Positions 44,966 through 53,125 of a DNA stretch of 64,000 nt are shown here, in pieces. The stretch lies in assembly GCA_026392415.1 (NCBI GenBank), contig JAPLCC010000048.1, positions 1 to 64,000 of the forward strand. The letters are read 5' to 3'. A program made the position numbers and the translations under genes. How positions within the stretch are numbered: position 1 is the first letter of the stretch; each line of letters starts with the position of its first letter. This DNA comes from Propionibacteriales bacterium. GTDB taxonomy: Bacteria > Actinomycetota > Actinomycetes > Propionibacteriales > Nocardioidaceae. A model generated the notes under the pieces. That model saw nothing but the letters and a program-made list of their open reading frames with translations, was not told the DNA's origin and ran no database searches.

Positions 44966-45622
44966 TCAGTCGACTTCCGGGATCCATTCCTTCTTGGCGA
45001 CCAGCAGGCCGTCGCCCACGGGCAACAGCGCCGGCACCAGACCCTCGGTCGCGGCGACCTGCTGCACGAGGTCGCGGATCGCGACCGTCTCCTCGTCGCG
45101 CTGGGCCGGGTCGGCGACCTTGCCGTGCCAGAGCGCGTTGTCGAAGGCCACGACGCCGCCGGGACGAAGCAGGCGCAGCGCCTCGGTGAGGTAGGCGCCG
45201 TACTCGCGCTTGTCGCCGTCGGCGAAGACGAGGTCGTAGTGGCCGTCGGTGAGGCGGGGGAGGACGTCGAGGGCGGACCCGGCGATCGTTCGGGCCCGCT
45301 GGGGTGCCACACCGGCCTCCTTGAAGGATTCGCGGGCCAGCCGCTGGTGCTCGGCCTCCACGTCGACGGTCGTGAGGACGCCGTCGGAGCGCATTCCGCG
45401 CAGCAGCCAGACGCCGGAGACGCCGGTGCCGGTGCCGATCTCGACGACGGCGCGGGCCTCCAGCACGGACGCCAGGAACCGGAGAGCGGCGCCGCTGCCG
45501 GAGCCGATCGGGGTCACGCCCACCTCTGCGGACCGCGCGCGGGCGGCGGCGAGGACTTCGTCCTCGTCGACGTAGGTGTCGGCGTACGTCCAGCTGGTTG
45601 CGTTGATCGGTGTCGGAGCCAC
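44966..45622 (-). CDS. O-methyltransferase
   Basis: This 218-residue cation-dependent methyltransferase of the COMT type has motif I VEIGTGTGVSGVWLLRGM, VDVEAEHQ and FADGDKREYGAYL with the metal Asp. It corresponds in position to Rv1220c, which lies divergent from sigE in mycobacteria; the substrate is unknown. GTG 45622 lies 7 bases after TTAGGGT on the minus strand; GTG 45631 would overlap that box. Confidence 0.88.
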   Translation of the reverse strand: MAPTPINATSWTYADTYVDEDEVLAAARARSAEVGVTPIGSGSGAALRFLASVLEARAVVEIGTGTGVSGVWLLRGMRSDGVLTTVDVEAEHQRLARESFKEAGVAPQRARTIAGSALDVLPRLTDGHYDLVFADGDKREYGAYLTEALRLLRPGGVVAFDNALWHGKVADPAQRDEETVAIRDLVQQVAATEGLVPALLPVGDGLLVAKKEWIPEVD

Positions 45623-45672
45623 GGGTCTCACCCTAAGGCTCGCGGCCGCTCCGGCGGCGGACCCGACGCCGG

Positions 45673-45698
45673 GGAACACAAGTTCCACTCCATTCGTT
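45673..45698 (+). promoter_or_regulatory. ECF sigma (SigE-type) promoter candidate upstream of sigE
   Basis: GGAAC (45673-45677) and CGTT (45695-45698) are spaced by 17 bases, the consensus -35 and -10 of actinobacterial SigE promoters. GGAAC-ACAA-GTTCC (45673-45686) also forms an inverted repeat. It fits the autoregulatory promoter expected upstream of sigE. Confidence 0.6.
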
Positions 45699-45724
45699 GT
45701 GGCCAATGTTGAGGGAGTTCACAG

Positions 45725-45751
45725 GGAACACTCAGGACCCAGCCCTACGGT
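45725..45751 (+). promoter_or_regulatory. Second SigE-type promoter candidate
   Basis: GGAAC (45725-45729) is followed after 18 bases by CGGT (45748-45751). This is a second, weaker match to the ECF pattern, 48 bases before the sigE start. Either or both sites could drive sigE and the anti-sigma gene. Confidence 0.4.
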
Positions 45752-45798
45752 GAGAGGACCAGACCACCTTGGTACTGACCCAGCGGAAGAAGGCCACG

Positions 45799-46336
45799 AT
45801 GAAGGAGCCCGTCGATCCCCAGGTGTCCGAACAGGACCTGAACTGGGAGAGCATCGTCGACCAGCACTCCGATCGTGTCTACCGCCTTGCGCTGCGCCTG
45901 ACCGGCAACCGCCACGACGCCGAGGACCTCACCCAAGAGGTGTTCGTCCGGGTCTTCCGCTCGCTGCACACCTACTCGCCCGGCACGTTCGAGGGCTGGT
46001 TGCACCGGATCACCACGAACCTGTTCCTGGACCAGGCCCGCCGCAAGCAGCGGATCCGCTTCGATGCGCTCTCCGACGAGCGTGCCGCGCGCCTCGCCAG
46101 CTCCTCGCCCGCACCCGAGGTCGCCTTCGCCGACCTGAACTTCGAGGACGACGTCGAGGCTGCCCTCGCGTCGCTCCCGCCCGACTTCCGCGCCGCTGTC
46201 GTGCTCTGCGACATCGCGGATCCACCGCGGTCGCGCGCTCCTGCGCTCGGCGCTGGCGCACCGCGCCCCGCAGGAGGGTCGCACCCGTTACCTCGGACCC
46301 GCGACCGTGTCCCTGGCCGGGGGAGCAACCGCGTGA
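45799..46336 (+). pseudogene. sigE: ECF sigma factor SigE, broken by an internal frameshifting deletion
   Basis: Region 2 is intact ([40 protein letters not shown]) and region 4.1 is present up to RAAVVLCDI at 46215. The frame then reads [11 protein letters not shown]. One base later, in another frame, the normal end of the family appears from 46217: [10 protein letters not shown], running to a TGA at 46334-46336. Family members have about 21 residues between CDI and RIHRGR (the recognition helix of region 4.2). Here one base remains, so about 62 bases appear lost. The protein cannot bind -35 DNA. The changed frame continues into the anti-sigma gene without a stop. The start ATG 45799 follows GAAGAAGG. 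This may be a real mutation or an assembly error. Confidence 0.85.
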
Positions 46337-46803
46337 TCGGACACCTCGGCAACCGGATCAGCGCGCTCCTCGACGGACAGTTGTCCGCGAAGGACACCGA
46401 AGAGGCGTGGGCGCACGTCTACTCCTGCCACGCCTGCCGTGACCTCGTCGAGCGCGAGGGATGGGTCAAGACCCGTCTCGCAGGTCTCTGCGGGGGCGAG
46501 CGCAATGCGCCTTCGGCGCTCAAGGGATCGTTGCTCAGCATGCCCCCGGGCGACGCCTTCCTGGTCGAGGCCGACGCGGGCCACGGCTCACGGCGCGGTG
46601 CCGTGTTGATCGGGGGCAGCGCGGTCGGTGCCGCGATGGTCGGCGTCCTCGCGTTCGGCCTGACGTCCGGCGGCGTGCCGCCCGCCGACCGCCGACCGCC
46701 GGCCACACAGATCAACACGAGCGTTCCGTCAGCGCCCGCCAGTGGAGCGACCACGCCGGCCACGGGCACAGCGGTCACTCCCATTCGCCGGATGCTTCCG
46801 TAG
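46333..46803 (+). CDS. Zinc-finger anti-sigma factor (RseA-like)
   Basis: This 156-residue anti-sigma factor has the ZAS motif H28-x3-C32-x2-C35 and one membrane helix ([20 protein letters not shown], about residues 88-107), with a Pro/Thr-rich tail outside. It would hold SigE at the membrane until stress. The GTG start overlaps the normal sigma stop (GTGA) with GGGGGAG upstream, so it can be translated by itself. In this sequence the frameshifted sigma frame also reads through it, giving a potential 335-residue fusion. Confidence 0.88.
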   Translation: MIGHLGNRISALLDGQLSAKDTEEAWAHVYSCHACRDLVEREGWVKTRLAGLCGGERNAPSALKGSLLSMPPGDAFLVEADAGHGSRRGAVLIGGSAVGAAMVGVLAFGLTSGGVPPADRRPPATQINTSVPSAPASGATTPATGTAVTPIRRMLP

Positions 46804-46851
46804 GAGTGGCCGCGTCCGGGTCGGGCTGGGTCGATCAGACATGATGAGTAC

Positions 46852-48210
46852 GTGAACGACGAGTACGACGCCGACCGGGAACCCACCGAGCCGATCGAGG
46901 GTGCCCCGCAGTGGGCACCTCCGTCGCCGGGTTCGGAGCGTCCCGCAGCCGCGACACCCGAGCCGACCACGCCGTTGCCGCTCGCACCGTCGCTGATGCC
47001 GCCGGCACCGCCCGTCCCGCCGAGCGCCGCCGACCTCTCGATCACGCGACCGGTCCTGGGCGCAAGCCATGACGCCGCGCCCCATCACCGCGGCAACGGC
47101 CCGTCCCGTCGCATCTGGCCCGCCATCGTGGCGTTGTCCCTGGTCGTCGGACTCGGCGGCGGCTTCCTCGGTGCCCTGGCCTACGACAAGATCGCGGACG
47201 ACGGCGCGAGTGGCCCCGGGTTCGCTGACGGTGGGCTCTCGGACGTCGACCTGGAGGACCTGCCGCCGCTCGAGGCACCCGGCTCGATCGCCGCGGTCGC
47301 ACAGGCGGTGTTGCCGAGCACGGTCCAGATCATCGCGGAGTACGACGGACAGGAGGCCGGCGCGACCGGCTCCGGCTGGGTGATGGACAAGAACGGCCAC
47401 ATCATCACCAACAACCACGTCGTCGCCTCGGCTGCCAAGGACGACGGACCGATCGTGGTCGTCGACCACGATCGCAACCGGTACGAGGCAACGGTCGTCG
47501 GCCGTAGCCCGGTCTACGACCTCGCGGTCCTGTACGTGAAGGACTTCGAGGACCTGGTCCCCGCCAAGCTCGGGTACTCCAAGAAGCTGCGGGTCGGTGA
47601 GCCGGTGGTCGCCATCGGCTCCCCGCTGAGCCTGCCCGACACGGTCACCTCCGGCATCGTGAGCTACCTCCAGCGGCCGGTCACCACGGGCTCCTCGGCC
47701 GACGAGTCGTCGTACATCAACGCGGTGCAGACCGACGCGGCGATCAACCCCGGCAACTCCGGCGGCCCTCTCGTCAACATGCAGGGCGAGGTGATCGGCG
47801 TGAACTCCGCGATCGCGACCGCCGGCGGCGGCTCGATCGACTCCGAGGCCGGCAACATCGGCGTCGGTTTCGCCATCCCGGTCGAGCAGGTCCGCACGAC
47901 CGCCGACCAGATCCTCAAGACCGGCAAGGCGCAGTACCCCGTCATCGGTGCCAAGGTGAAGACGGGCGGCATCCCGACCGGCGAGGGCGCCGAGCTCGAC
48001 GAGATCCTCGCGAACAGCCCGGCGAAGGACGCCGGACTGCGCAAGGGCGACCTGATCACCCACATCAACGGCGACCGCGTCACCGAAGGCATCGCGCTGA
48101 TCGTCGCGATCCGCAGCTACCAGCCCGGACAGACGGTGGAGTTCACCATCACCCGCGGCAACACCGAGGGCAAGTTGGTCAAAGTGGTGTTGAACGGCGA
48201 GGACGGCTGA
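46852..48210 (+). CDS. HtrA/DegP-type serine protease with PDZ domain
   Basis: This 452-residue membrane protease has a Pro-rich cytoplasmic N-terminus, one membrane helix (IVALSLVVGLGGGFLGAL), a trypsin-like domain with His 189 (NNHVVA), Asp 223 (YDLAVLYV) and Ser 303 (NPGNSGGPLV), and one PDZ domain (about residues 365-452). It matches the mycobacterial HtrA encoded after sigE and rseA. It degrades misfolded envelope proteins. GTG 46852 lies behind CATGAT at leaderless spacing. Confidence 0.93.
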   Translation: MNDEYDADREPTEPIEGAPQWAPPSPGSERPAAATPEPTTPLPLAPSLMPPAPPVPPSAADLSITRPVLGASHDAAPHHRGNGPSRRIWPAIVALSLVVGLGGGFLGALAYDKIADDGASGPGFADGGLSDVDLEDLPPLEAPGSIAAVAQAVLPSTVQIIAEYDGQEAGATGSGWVMDKNGHIITNNHVVASAAKDDGPIVVVDHDRNRYEATVVGRSPVYDLAVLYVKDFEDLVPAKLGYSKKLRVGEPVVAIGSPLSLPDTVTSGIVSYLQRPVTTGSSADESSYINAVQTDAAINPGNSGGPLVNMQGEVIGVNSAIATAGGGSIDSEAGNIGVGFAIPVEQVRTTADQILKTGKAQYPVIGAKVKTGGIPTGEGAELDEILANSPAKDAGLRKGDLITHINGDRVTEGIALIVAIRSYQPGQTVEFTITRGNTEGKLVKVVLNGEDG

Positions 48211-48213
48211 GCG

Positions 48214-48447
48214 TCAGTCGGACTCGCTGTCCACGAACGGGTGCTCGGCGACGTACTGCTCGGCTGACCTGTACTGCTGCTGGATGTACTCCTCCAGCCG
48301 CGATCCCTCGACGCGCCACTGCCCGCGGCCGCCGATCTTGATCGCGGGCAGCTCGCCTCGGCGCACCAGGGCGTAGACCTGCGCGCTGGAGGTGTTGAGG
48401 ACCTCCGCGACGTCGGCGAGCGTGAGGAACCGTGGGGTGCTGGCCAT
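48214..48447 (-). CDS. BldC-like/excisionase-type HTH protein
   Basis: This 77-residue DNA-binding protein has a MerR-like winged helix: FLTLADVAEVLNTSSAQVYA, LVRRGELPAIKIGGRGQWRV. It is of the BldC/AlpA/excisionase type. BldC is a developmental regulator in Streptomyces. Alone it could bind promoters near the divergent SAF gene. Start ATG 48447. Confidence 0.85.
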   Translation of the reverse strand: MASTPRFLTLADVAEVLNTSSAQVYALVRRGELPAIKIGGRGQWRVEGSRLEEYIQQQYRSAEQYVAEHPFVDSESD

Positions 48448-48546
48448 GGCTCCATCGTCGCACCCCGCATCGACCACTGCGTGGTCGGCGCGACGAGTTG
48501 TGGACGGCCAGGTGACGTGCGCCGCCGCGGACTGCATGATGTTCGC

Positions 48547-49230
48547 GTGTCCAGAGATCTCGGGATTTCTCCGGGCACGTCCGTTCCGCTGAATGCCACG
48601 CGCGTGGCACGGCCGGGCTGGCGTGACCCCAGGTTGTGGATCGGCATTGCGCTGGTCACCGGTTCGGTCGTCGCCGGAGGCCGCCTGTTTGCGGCCGCTG
48701 ACGACACGGTGCAGGTCTGGGCCCTCACCCAGGACCGGGGCAGCGGCTCCCCAGTGGTCGAGGACGACCTGACCGTGCAACGGGTGCGGTTCATCGACGG
48801 CGCCGCGCTGGGGCGGTACTTCCCGGCCAGTGAGCCGGTGCCGGCGGACCTCGTGCTGACCCGTGCGGTCGGCGCGGGCGAGTTGCTCGCCCGCACCTCC
48901 GTCGGCGCGGCCGACCAGAAGGAAGTGCTGCGGGTGCCGCTCGAGGTCGACCCGAACCGGGTGCCACCGGACGTCGAGACGGGGTCGGTCGTCGACGTGT
49001 GGGTGACCGACGGCGCCGGTCTCGCCAAGGGTGCGACCGGGCAGACGGCGACCCTCGGGCCCGCCCTCAGCGAGGTCACGGTGGTCGCCGCTCCGGAGTA
49101 CGACGACACGTTCGCCGTCACCGGTGCGCGGCAGCTGGTGGTCGCCGTCGAGGACCCTGCCGCCGCCGACTTCGAGCGCCTGCTCGGCTCGCTCCAGGAG
49201 CCGGTCATCCGGATCCTCCAGAGGTCCTGA
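48547..49230 (+). CDS. SAF-domain membrane protein (CpaB/RcpC-like)
   Basis: This 227-residue protein has one N-terminal helix (WIGIALVTGSVVAGGRLFA) and a SAF domain (PVVEDDLTVQRVRFIDGAAL, DLVLTRAVGAGELLARTSV) followed by a beta-rich region. CpaB-like SAF proteins assist assembly of Tad pili or related surface appendages. GTG 48547 lies behind CATGAT at leaderless distance. It is followed 7 bases later by the CpaE-like gene. Confidence 0.8.
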   Translation: MSRDLGISPGTSVPLNATRVARPGWRDPRLWIGIALVTGSVVAGGRLFAAADDTVQVWALTQDRGSGSPVVEDDLTVQRVRFIDGAALGRYFPASEPVPADLVLTRAVGAGELLARTSVGAADQKEVLRVPLEVDPNRVPPDVETGSVVDVWVTDGAGLAKGATGQTATLGPALSEVTVVAAPEYDDTFAVTGARQLVVAVEDPAAADFERLLGSLQEPVIRILQRS

Positions 49231-49237
49231 GGCCGCG

Positions 49238-50440
49238 ATGATCGTCGTACTGCTGGTGTCCAGTGGCGCCGCCTGGGAGGCGCGCGGTCTCGCGGCGCTG
49301 CAGGCCCACCCGGGAACGGTCGTGCTCAAGCGCTGCGTCGACGTCGACGACCTCCTGGCCGCCGCCAGCACTGGTCAGGCCGAGGTGGCCGTGCTGGGCG
49401 TCGACCTCCCGGGCCTGGACCAGACCGTGGTCGACGACCTGACGAGGTACGGCGTACGCGTCGTCGGCGTCGCCGCGGACCCCGACCTCACCCAGCCGCG
49501 GGCCGCGCGGATCGGGATCGCCACCGTGCTGGACGCCGCGCGGGTCGACGATCTCGGCGCCCTGGTCACCGCGCTGCCCGCCGACGCCACTCTGCCGGCG
49601 ATCGCTGTGGCGTTGCCGGGCGAGGACCCGCCCCCGTCGCTGGACGGTGCGATGGTCGGTCGGATCATCGCCGTGTGGGGCCCGGGCGGCGCACCGGGCC
49701 GCACCACCCTGGCCGGTGGCATTGCTGCCGAGCTGGCGCGCCGGGGCCTCGGGACGCTCCTCATCGATGCGGACCCGCACGGCGGCGCCGTCGCGCAGCA
49801 ACTCGGCATCCTCGACGAGGTGTCCGGGTTGCTCGCTGCCGCCCGACTGGTGGCCGCAGGCACCCTCGAGCAGCGTTTCGCCAGCGTGCAGCGTCGGCTG
49901 TCGGACCAGTTGCGCGTGATCACCGGACTGCCGCGCGCCGATCGTTGGGTGGAGGTCCGGCCGGGAGCACTGACGGAGATTGCTGAGGCCGGTCGGCGTG
50001 GGGGACAGGTCGTGATCGACACCGGCTTCAGCGTGGAGCGCGACCTCGCCAGCGACCTGGGCCGGCCCGGTCGCAACGACCTGACCCGCGAGGCCCTGGA
50101 GATCGCCGACGAGGTCCTGCTCGTGGGCGCCGCGGACCCCGTCGGTCTCGCTCGCCTGGCCAGGGCGATCACCGAGCTCCACGAGTTGCGACCAGCCGCG
50201 CCTGTGCGGGTGGTCGTCAACCGGATGCGCCCCAGCCTCGGCTGGCGGGAGGCCGATGTCCTGACGATGCTCGCCGGCTTCGGCGCCAGCCTCGGCGTGC
50301 ACTTCCTGCCCGACGACCAGCCCGCCGTCGACAGGGCCCTGGTCGCCGGCCGTCTGCTCGTCGAGTCGGGGGAGTCCGCCCTGACCCGCGCCATCGGTGG
50401 GGTGCTGGACGCCATGGCGTCTCGTCGCGCGACCTCGTAA
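49238..50440 (+). CDS. CpaE-type MinD-like ATPase
   Basis: This 400-residue protein has an N-terminal receiver-like region without a phosphoacceptor set (about residues 1-130) and a ParA/MinD ATPase domain: GPGGAPGRTT (deviant Walker A lacking the usual second Lys position), LLIDADPHGG, and VVIDTGFS. It resembles CpaE, which localises Tad pilus machinery, and Ssd, a septum site protein. No CpaF ATPase gene follows. Start ATG 49238. Confidence 0.82.
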   Translation: MIVVLLVSSGAAWEARGLAALQAHPGTVVLKRCVDVDDLLAAASTGQAEVAVLGVDLPGLDQTVVDDLTRYGVRVVGVAADPDLTQPRAARIGIATVLDAARVDDLGALVTALPADATLPAIAVALPGEDPPPSLDGAMVGRIIAVWGPGGAPGRTTLAGGIAAELARRGLGTLLIDADPHGGAVAQQLGILDEVSGLLAAARLVAAGTLEQRFASVQRRLSDQLRVITGLPRADRWVEVRPGALTEIAEAGRRGGQVVIDTGFSVERDLASDLGRPGRNDLTREALEIADEVLLVGAADPVGLARLARAITELHELRPAAPVRVVVNRMRPSLGWREADVLTMLAGFGASLGVHFLPDDQPAVDRALVAGRLLVESGESALTRAIGGVLDAMASRRATS

Positions 50441-50502
50441 GGAATCAGCTGTCCGCGACGTCATTCGCCTCGGAAGAATCATCATCTGCTGAGGAGCTGC
50501 AT

Positions 50503-51249
50503 GTGGACTGTCTGCCCAACACCGGAGGTCCCTCGCTGGCTCTCGCGGGCCTTGCGATCGTGCTGGTCATCGCCGGCATCGCCCTGATCGCCTCCACTCG
50601 CGGTCGTGGAGACCGGCTCGCGACCGGGACCGGTGTCGTGCTGGTCGTGGCCGTTGCCGCGGCTTGCTCCGGACTCGTCGAGCCACCTCCGGCATCGGCC
50701 ACGACCGAGTGTCCCCCGACGACTGCGACCTCCACCTCGACGCCGGGACAGGTGGCTTCGGGCTCGGCGCCCACGGACTCGGCATCCACTCCGACCACCG
50801 GTCCTGCCCCAGTCACCGATGCCGCAGTCCTCACCACCAGCACGCTGCTGCAGGGCGGGGGCCTCACCTTCGCCGTGGAGGTCGGCACGGGCCCCGCCGC
50901 CGAAGCAGCCACGCCCACGGGCACGAGCGTGCAGATCGAGCTGACGTTCACGCACCCCCGCGGTGGCCCGTCGGTCGACAACACGGTGGTCCTCGAAGGG
51001 ACGACCCAGGGCATCGACTGCCCTCCGCACAGCACCGGCGACGCGCTGACCGTCCCTGCCCACGGCACCTTGACGATCTCCTGTGTCCTGACTGCCCCGA
51101 TTCCCATCGGCGGGCCGACGCAGCTGGTGACGTTCGCGACGGCGCCGGGTTGGCAGGGGGCTCCGGCCATCCGGGCGGTGGTCACGGTGCCGAGCGGCCA
51201 CACGGACGCTGACCCCTCCAACGACACCCACGCGTCCGACATCCCCTGA
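50503..51249 (+). CDS. Membrane/extracellular protein beginning with an LPNTG sorting-type signal
   Basis: This 248-residue protein starts MDCLPNTGGPSLALAG, followed by a hydrophobic helix and ASTRGRG, the exact layout of a C-terminal cell-wall sorting signal but at the N-terminus. A second helix (TGVVLVVAVAAACSG) is followed by a Thr/Pro/Ser-rich linker (about residues 65-105) and a beta-sandwich-like domain ending DADPSNDTHASD, typical of CARDB/DUF11-like surface domains. The GTG at 50503 has GAGGAG upstream. The frame is open for a short distance upstream, but no plausible start codon lies there. Confidence 0.65.
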   Translation: MDCLPNTGGPSLALAGLAIVLVIAGIALIASTRGRGDRLATGTGVVLVVAVAAACSGLVEPPPASATTECPPTTATSTSTPGQVASGSAPTDSASTPTTGPAPVTDAAVLTTSTLLQGGGLTFAVEVGTGPAAEAATPTGTSVQIELTFTHPRGGPSVDNTVVLEGTTQGIDCPPHSTGDALTVPAHGTLTISCVLTAPIPIGGPTQLVTFATAPGWQGAPAIRAVVTVPSGHTDADPSNDTHASDIP

Positions 51250-51276
51250 GGCGGTGGTGCGGCCGCGGGCGGGCTC

Positions 51277-52620
51277 TCAGGCGCTGAAGAGCAGGTACAA
51301 CCCACCCGCGGTGAAGCCGACCATCACGATCAGCAACGGCAGCTGCCCGGTGATCTGGTCGCGCTTCGGCAGCAGCGTGAGTGCGCGATCGTGGGCCGCG
51401 ACGGCGGCCACGACATGGCCGATCACGACCGCGACCACCTTGATGGTGGCCAGCACCGACGGGTGGTAGGAGAACCAGTACGACGGCTCGACGGCCGCAG
51501 TGCCGAAGATGTCCCAGCCCTTGCCGAACGGGTCGCTGGCGCGCGCGAGGGTCTGGGTGCCGACGTCGACGAACAACGTCAGGTAGTGGGCGAGGATGTA
51601 GCCCAGGATGATCGGCACGATCGAGTGGGCATAGCGCCGTGGCAGCTCGCGGCGCGGTACCTCTCCCTTCGACGAGGTGAGCGCTGAGCCGATCGCGAAC
51701 AGCAGCCCTGCCGTCAGGCAGAAGCCCAGCAGCGCAACGTTGTCGAGCAGGACCTTGCTGACGGAGGCGTTCTGATAGGTCTTCACCCAGAACGACGACT
51801 CCCGGAACGAGTCGAAGGCGGTGCTGCCGAACAGCACCGCGACGACGGCCACCAGACCGGGGCGGGACGGGATGGTCGAAAGGTTCGCGAGCGGACTGCG
51901 CAGGACGAGCCGGCCCTCCACGCGCGCCCAGGGGGAGAGCTTGGCGATCAGCGAGGAGTAGACCTCGAACGGATCGGCGTTCTCGTAGAAGCGGTTGCCG
52001 AAGACGGCGCCACCGACGAGCATCACCCCGACGTACAGGGCGCACCACAGCCGGACCGAACCGAGCTCGGTCGGGAAACGATAGGCGAGCTCCATCCACA
52101 CGAAGGCGTAGAGACCGAACGCGGCAGGCCAGTGGCCGAGCCGTTCGGGATAGGTGAACAGCCCGACGTCGGGGTCACTTCCGGCGAGCTTCGCGATGCC
52201 GGCATTGATCGTCCGCACCGGACTGATCGCGCGCCAGACCGGCCCGAGCAGGGCGGAGGCGATCACCAGCCCGACCCACCACCAGACGTAGACGATGCCG
52301 AAGAACGGGTTGGTGAGGGTGTTCTGGCCGGCCACGGCCGTGGCGACGGTGAACGCGGCGATCAGCAGGCCGAACACCCGTAGTCCGACCCGGAAGTACG
52401 ACGACGAGGTGACCTGGTCGAGGAACATCGGCACGTGCAGACCGGCCTGCTCGGCGCCGTCGTACCGCGGTCGCCGCCAGGCGACGACGAGGACCGTGAA
52501 CGAGACCACCAACGCGGCGACCGCGCCGGAGACGGCAAGCTCCAGCGGGATCGGCAGGTCGGCCTGACCGCCGATGCCGTGGGCCTCGGGATTTCCGATC
52601 AACCCGCTCGCCCCGGTCAA
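51277..52620 (-). CDS. Uncharacterised polytopic membrane protein
   Basis: This 447-residue protein has about 10 hydrophobic helices and conserved-looking loops (NPFFGIVYVWWWVGLVIAS, SPVRTINAG, NRFYENADPFEVYSSL). I cannot name a family. TTG 52620 overlaps the stop of the cupredoxin-like gene (TTGA), so both are translated from one mRNA and probably work together. The second-to-last helix region has histidines (YILAHYLTLFVDVG, YHPSVLATIKV, GHVVAAVAAH) that could line a transport path or bind metal; this is inference. Confidence 0.75.
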   Translation of the reverse strand: MTGASGLIGNPEAHGIGGQADLPIPLELAVSGAVAALVVSFTVLVVAWRRPRYDGAEQAGLHVPMFLDQVTSSSYFRVGLRVFGLLIAAFTVATAVAGQNTLTNPFFGIVYVWWWVGLVIASALLGPVWRAISPVRTINAGIAKLAGSDPDVGLFTYPERLGHWPAAFGLYAFVWMELAYRFPTELGSVRLWCALYVGVMLVGGAVFGNRFYENADPFEVYSSLIAKLSPWARVEGRLVLRSPLANLSTIPSRPGLVAVVAVLFGSTAFDSFRESSFWVKTYQNASVSKVLLDNVALLGFCLTAGLLFAIGSALTSSKGEVPRRELPRRYAHSIVPIILGYILAHYLTLFVDVGTQTLARASDPFGKGWDIFGTAAVEPSYWFSYHPSVLATIKVVAVVIGHVVAAVAAHDRALTLLPKRDQITGQLPLLIVMVGFTAGGLYLLFSA

Positions 52621-52976
52621 CGGACTTCGAGCTGGACGATGATCTGGTCCAGTTCGTGGGACTCGACGGCCACGACGCCCGGCCGGTCGATCTGGATCGG
52701 GAAGGTCTCGGTGCCCGCCTCGTAGGCGAACTCCTGTTCGGGGTCGGAGTGCACGTGCAGCGTCCCGGCGCCATCGGAGGTGACGACCAGGTCGATCGGC
52801 TGGCCGGCGCTCACGTCGACACGATCACCGCTCGGCTCGATGGTGCCGTCCTTCTGGGTGATCTCGACGACCACCGTTTCGTCCGTGCTGGCCTTCTTCT
52901 CCTCGCCGCAGGCGGTGACGCCGACGAGCAGGGTGATGGTGGCGAGTGCTGCTCCGACGGTCCGCAGCCGATGCAT
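52617..52976 (-). CDS. Cupredoxin-like lipoprotein without copper cysteine
   Basis: This 119-residue protein has a lipoprotein signal (LATITLLVGVTAC, lipobox VTAC with Cys 21) and a small beta barrel (VVVEITQKDGTIEPSGDRVD, TLHVHSDPEQEFAYEAGTET, VVAVESHELDQIIVQLEV). It has the cupredoxin fold pattern but no Cys in the domain, so a type 1 copper site cannot form; H-V-H and a later His may still bind metal. GGAGGACCC lies before ATG 52976. It is coupled to the polytopic membrane protein. Confidence 0.8.
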   Translation of the reverse strand: MHRLRTVGAALATITLLVGVTACGEEKKASTDETVVVEITQKDGTIEPSGDRVDVSAGQPIDLVVTSDGAGTLHVHSDPEQEFAYEAGTETFPIQIDRPGVVAVESHELDQIIVQLEVR

Positions 52977-53125
52977 GGGTCCTCCTCGTGACGGGAGCCT
53001 CGATCGTGGACCGTGCGGGCCCTGCTCCGGGTTGTCTGTCAGAATCTCACGGTGACCCCAAGGCGTCCGGGATGGGGCCGGTCGTCGTAGCACTGGCGGG
53101 TCCGCACAGAGGCTGGAGATACGAC

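Noticed and set aside
45769-46803. Natural sigma/anti-sigma fusion gene
   Set aside because: The normal C-terminus of sigma is still present in a second frame with its own stop overlapping the anti-sigma start, so the fused frame is a result of the deletion and not a designed fusion.
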